Below are positions 43,449 through 44,964 of a DNA stretch of 44,964 nucleotides, in pieces. The notes below the pieces were generated by a model. The model worked only from the letters and a program-made list of their open reading frames with translations, did no database searches and was not told where the DNA came from. Source of the DNA: CAVTWS01 sp963738445. Its GTDB lineage: Bacteria > Actinomycetota > Acidimicrobiia > Acidimicrobiales > SHLQ01. A program made the translations under genes and the position numbers. Numbering within the stretch: the stretch's first letter is position 1; each line of letters opens with the position of its first letter. Where the stretch lies: contig CAVTWS010000020.1 of NCBI GenBank assembly GCA_963738445.1, positions 1 through 44,964 on the forward strand. Direction: 5' to 3'.

Positions 43449-43492
43449 TTTAGATGTCTTTAGTTTCTTTAGACCTCTTTAGAGGTCGCTAG
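43449..43492. promoter_or_regulatory. Helically phased CTAAA iterons with inverted repeat
   Basis: Plus strand TTTAG occurs at 43449, 43459, 43468 and 43478, with GCTAG at 43488: five boxes at 10, 9, 10 and 10 bp. A perfect inverted repeat GACCTCT-TT-AGAGGTC covers 43472-43487. The array lies 23 bp upstream of the ATPase start and may overlap its promoter. The remaining gap to 43744 shows nothing further that I can support. Confidence 0.6.
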
Positions 43493-43744
43493 AGGTCGGC
43501 GGACGGCCGGCTCGGCGAGGCCTGGACGCGTCCGCCGGTGCCAGGCCAAGCGACGGCCTCGGCGAGTTCGTCGCGATGGCCCACAAGCTCGGACTGCCGG
43601 ACGGGCGATGCCAGGCCGAACGGTCGCCGGAGGTTGGATCGCTCGTTGTACATCACTCCAGTCTTTCCAGATCTCGGCGGCTAATCTCGCCGTCGCCTCG
43701 GGCATCGGGCCCGCCGGCCGAGTCGACTCGGAAGGTCTGGACGC

Positions 43745-44514
43745 ATGGCTGAACGGTTCCGCAGGTCGCGTCCGCCCTGGTGACGGGCGGGAGTACGGGC
43801 ATCGGGGCCGTCATCAGCGAGCGGTTGGCCGCGGAGGGGGCCCAGGTCATGGTGTGCGCTCGCCACACGCCGACCGACGCCCTCCCCGACAACGTGGCCT
43901 TCCTACCGGCCGATGTCACCGACGAGACGTCGATCGCCTCCGTGGTCGACGAGACGGTGGCTCGTTACGGCCACCTGGACGTCGTCGTGCCCAATGCCGG
44001 TACGGCGAGCATCGGTCAGTGGCCGAACGAGACCACGGCCGAGTGGCAGTCGATCGTCGACCTCAACCTGAACGGCACGATGTTCACCTGCCGCGCTGCC
44101 TGGCACCACCTGGTGGCCGCCGCTGGTTCCGTCGTGATCGTCTCGTCGCTGTCGGCGATCATGGGCGTGGGTCAGAACGAGATCGACCAGATGGGGGGCC
44201 TGCAACCATCGGCGTCGTACCAGGCGTCCAAGGCGGCGATCGAGGGCCTGACGAAACACCTCGCCGGGCGAGGCGGCGAGCATGGGGTGCGGGTCAACGC
44301 CGTGCGGCCGGGACGCATCCTCACGCAGAAATACGAGGGCTGGATGGGCGAGGACGGCCTGTTCTGGTCGCACTACCAGCGCATCCAGCTCCTCAAGCGT
44401 CACGGTCGCTCGGAGGATGTCGCCGCTGCGGTCGCCTTCCTGGCGTCGGACGAGGCGGCATTCATCACCGGCGCCATCCTGGACATCGACGGCGGAGCCG
44501 TCGCCAAGTTGTAG
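43745..44514 (+). CDS. Short-chain dehydrogenase/reductase (frameshift near the N-terminus)
   Basis: The natural start is the ATG at 43745 (MAERF, then GRV-ALVTGGSTGIGAV with an indel near 43763-43775); the uninterrupted frame begins at 43780. The cofactor motif TGGSTGIG (TGxxxGxG) and PNAGT, VDLNLNGTMF, SVVIVSSLSA (catalytic Ser) and YQASKAA (catalytic Tyr and Lys) define a classical SDR. VNAVRPGRILTQKYEGW and FITGAILDIDGGAVAKL complete the fold. About 256 aa. It uses NAD(P)H on an unknown alcohol or ketone. The last codons and stop belong to the first unit of a 26-bp tandem repeat. Confidence 0.85.
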
Positions 44515-44590
44515 CCGGCGGAGCCGTCGCCAAGTTGTAGCCGGCGGAGCCGTCGCCAAGTTGTAGCCGGCGGAGCCGTCGCCAAGTTGT
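44491..44590. repeat. 26-bp tandem repeat, about 3.8 copies, spanning the SDR stop
   Basis: ggcggagccgtcgccaagtt plus gtagcc is repeated from 44491, 44517, 44543 and 44569 without mismatch; the fourth copy ends after 21-22 bp. The unit includes the SDR C-terminal codons (GGAVAKL) and its TAG. Perfect identity suggests a recent slippage or duplication, or an assembly artefact. Confidence 0.9.
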
Positions 44591-44596
44591 CGTGCT

Positions 44597-44964
44597 TCAG
44601 CGGCGACCTACGACGGCTCGCACCGGAGCAGCCCACGTGCGCTCGACCTCGTGGACATCCACGAACCCGGCGTCGCCAAGAAGGGCGCAGGCCTCGCCCG
44701 AAGACCACGGACGGCCGCCACTGCGGATGGTCCGGACCTCGGCGACGGCGGTGGCCACGCATGGTCAGACCCGCCATAAAGCCCGAGGACCACCCATCCG
44801 CCAGGGCGGCAGACCTCACGAGCCACCCTCGCAGCGTCGGGCACCACGCTCGCCGGGAGGAAGGGAGCCGGCAACCAGACGAGATCGAGTCCCTGCTCGT
44901 CGTCAAGATGCCTCACGTCGAGCAGCCGGAGATCGATCCGGTCCTCGACCCCGGCGTCGACGAT
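44597..44964 (-). CDS. Class I SAM-dependent methyltransferase, C-terminal part (partial, frameshifted)
   Basis: Read from the right edge: VEDRIDLRLLDVRHLDDEQG, LDLVWLPAPFLPASVVPDAA, RVAREVCRPGGWVVLGLYGG, then after shifts an end TWAAPVRAVVGRR. The D-V-R-H-L stretch after R-I-D-L, the D-L-V-W-L-P strand and the R-P-G-G-W-V-V-L strand fit motifs II, post-II and III of Rossmann methyltransferases. The SAM-binding glycine motif would lie beyond the window. The indel near 44765 breaks the frame. The substrate cannot be told. Confidence 0.5.

Noticed and set aside
43469..43705. Minus-strand frame between the ATPase and the dehydrogenase
   Set aside because: No ribosome site, Arg/Pro-rich and overlapping the phased repeat array; no family resemblance.

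Overview
The window is GC-rich DNA with actinobacterial character: high GC at third codon positions, GTG starts, many ATGA/GTGA gene overlaps, a DrrA/DrrB-type exporter, two-component genes with OmpR-type regulators, and a phosphotransferase/DUF6285/AttH-like gene set. An uncultured member of the Acidimicrobiia or a relative would fit, but that is inference; no rRNA or tRNA is present. Many genes are interrupted by single-base frameshifts, clustered in 0-3.7, 3.8-5, 17.9-27, 31-35 and 36-44 kb. The two reading phases on each side of a break usually join into a sensible family member, so I treat most breaks as probable assembly indels and annotate across them.

Layout. 0.0-3.7 kb (- strand): a tightly overlapping set of small unrecognised genes (Ig/PKD-like, zinc-ribbon and membrane proteins), with a DUF5678-type gene at its start and a second copy near its end. 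3.75-5.2 kb (-): YceI-family protein and a LigB/YgiD-type dioxygenase behind a recognisable promoter and operator. 5.36-6.91 kb (+): two-gene ABC exporter. 6.95-7.36 kb (-): MmcQ/YjbR protein. 7.47-27.14 kb (-): what looks like one gigantic gene for a secreted protein of about 6,500 residues (signal peptide, CSLREA, choice-of-anchor-Q beta-helix, three further beta-helix blocks, dozens of Ig-like repeats, three DNRLRE domains).

27.35-36.3 kb: surface and signalling island with an Asp/Ser/Asn-rich secreted protein, three paralogous sensor kinases, two response regulators carrying three receiver domains between them, a Pro/Thr-rich exported protein and a small secreted beta-repeat protein. Two of the secreted-protein genes share a 40-bp upstream module with identical spacing, and a related direct repeat (TGAGA-N6-TGAGA) lies next to the kinase genes. 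This suggests a local regulon in which the kinases control cell-surface proteins.

36.4-39.75 kb: a PadR-type regulator divergent from modABC (molybdate uptake), with a perfect 16-bp palindrome between them. 39.8-42.1 kb: AttH/DUF7065-like protein and a phosphotransferase apparently fused to DUF6285. 42.2-43.4 kb (-): an AAA ATPase with a winged-helix end, preceded by helically phased CTAAA repeats. 43.7-44.5 kb: a short-chain dehydrogenase whose stop codon lies in a 26-bp tandem repeat. The right edge holds the end of a methyltransferase gene.
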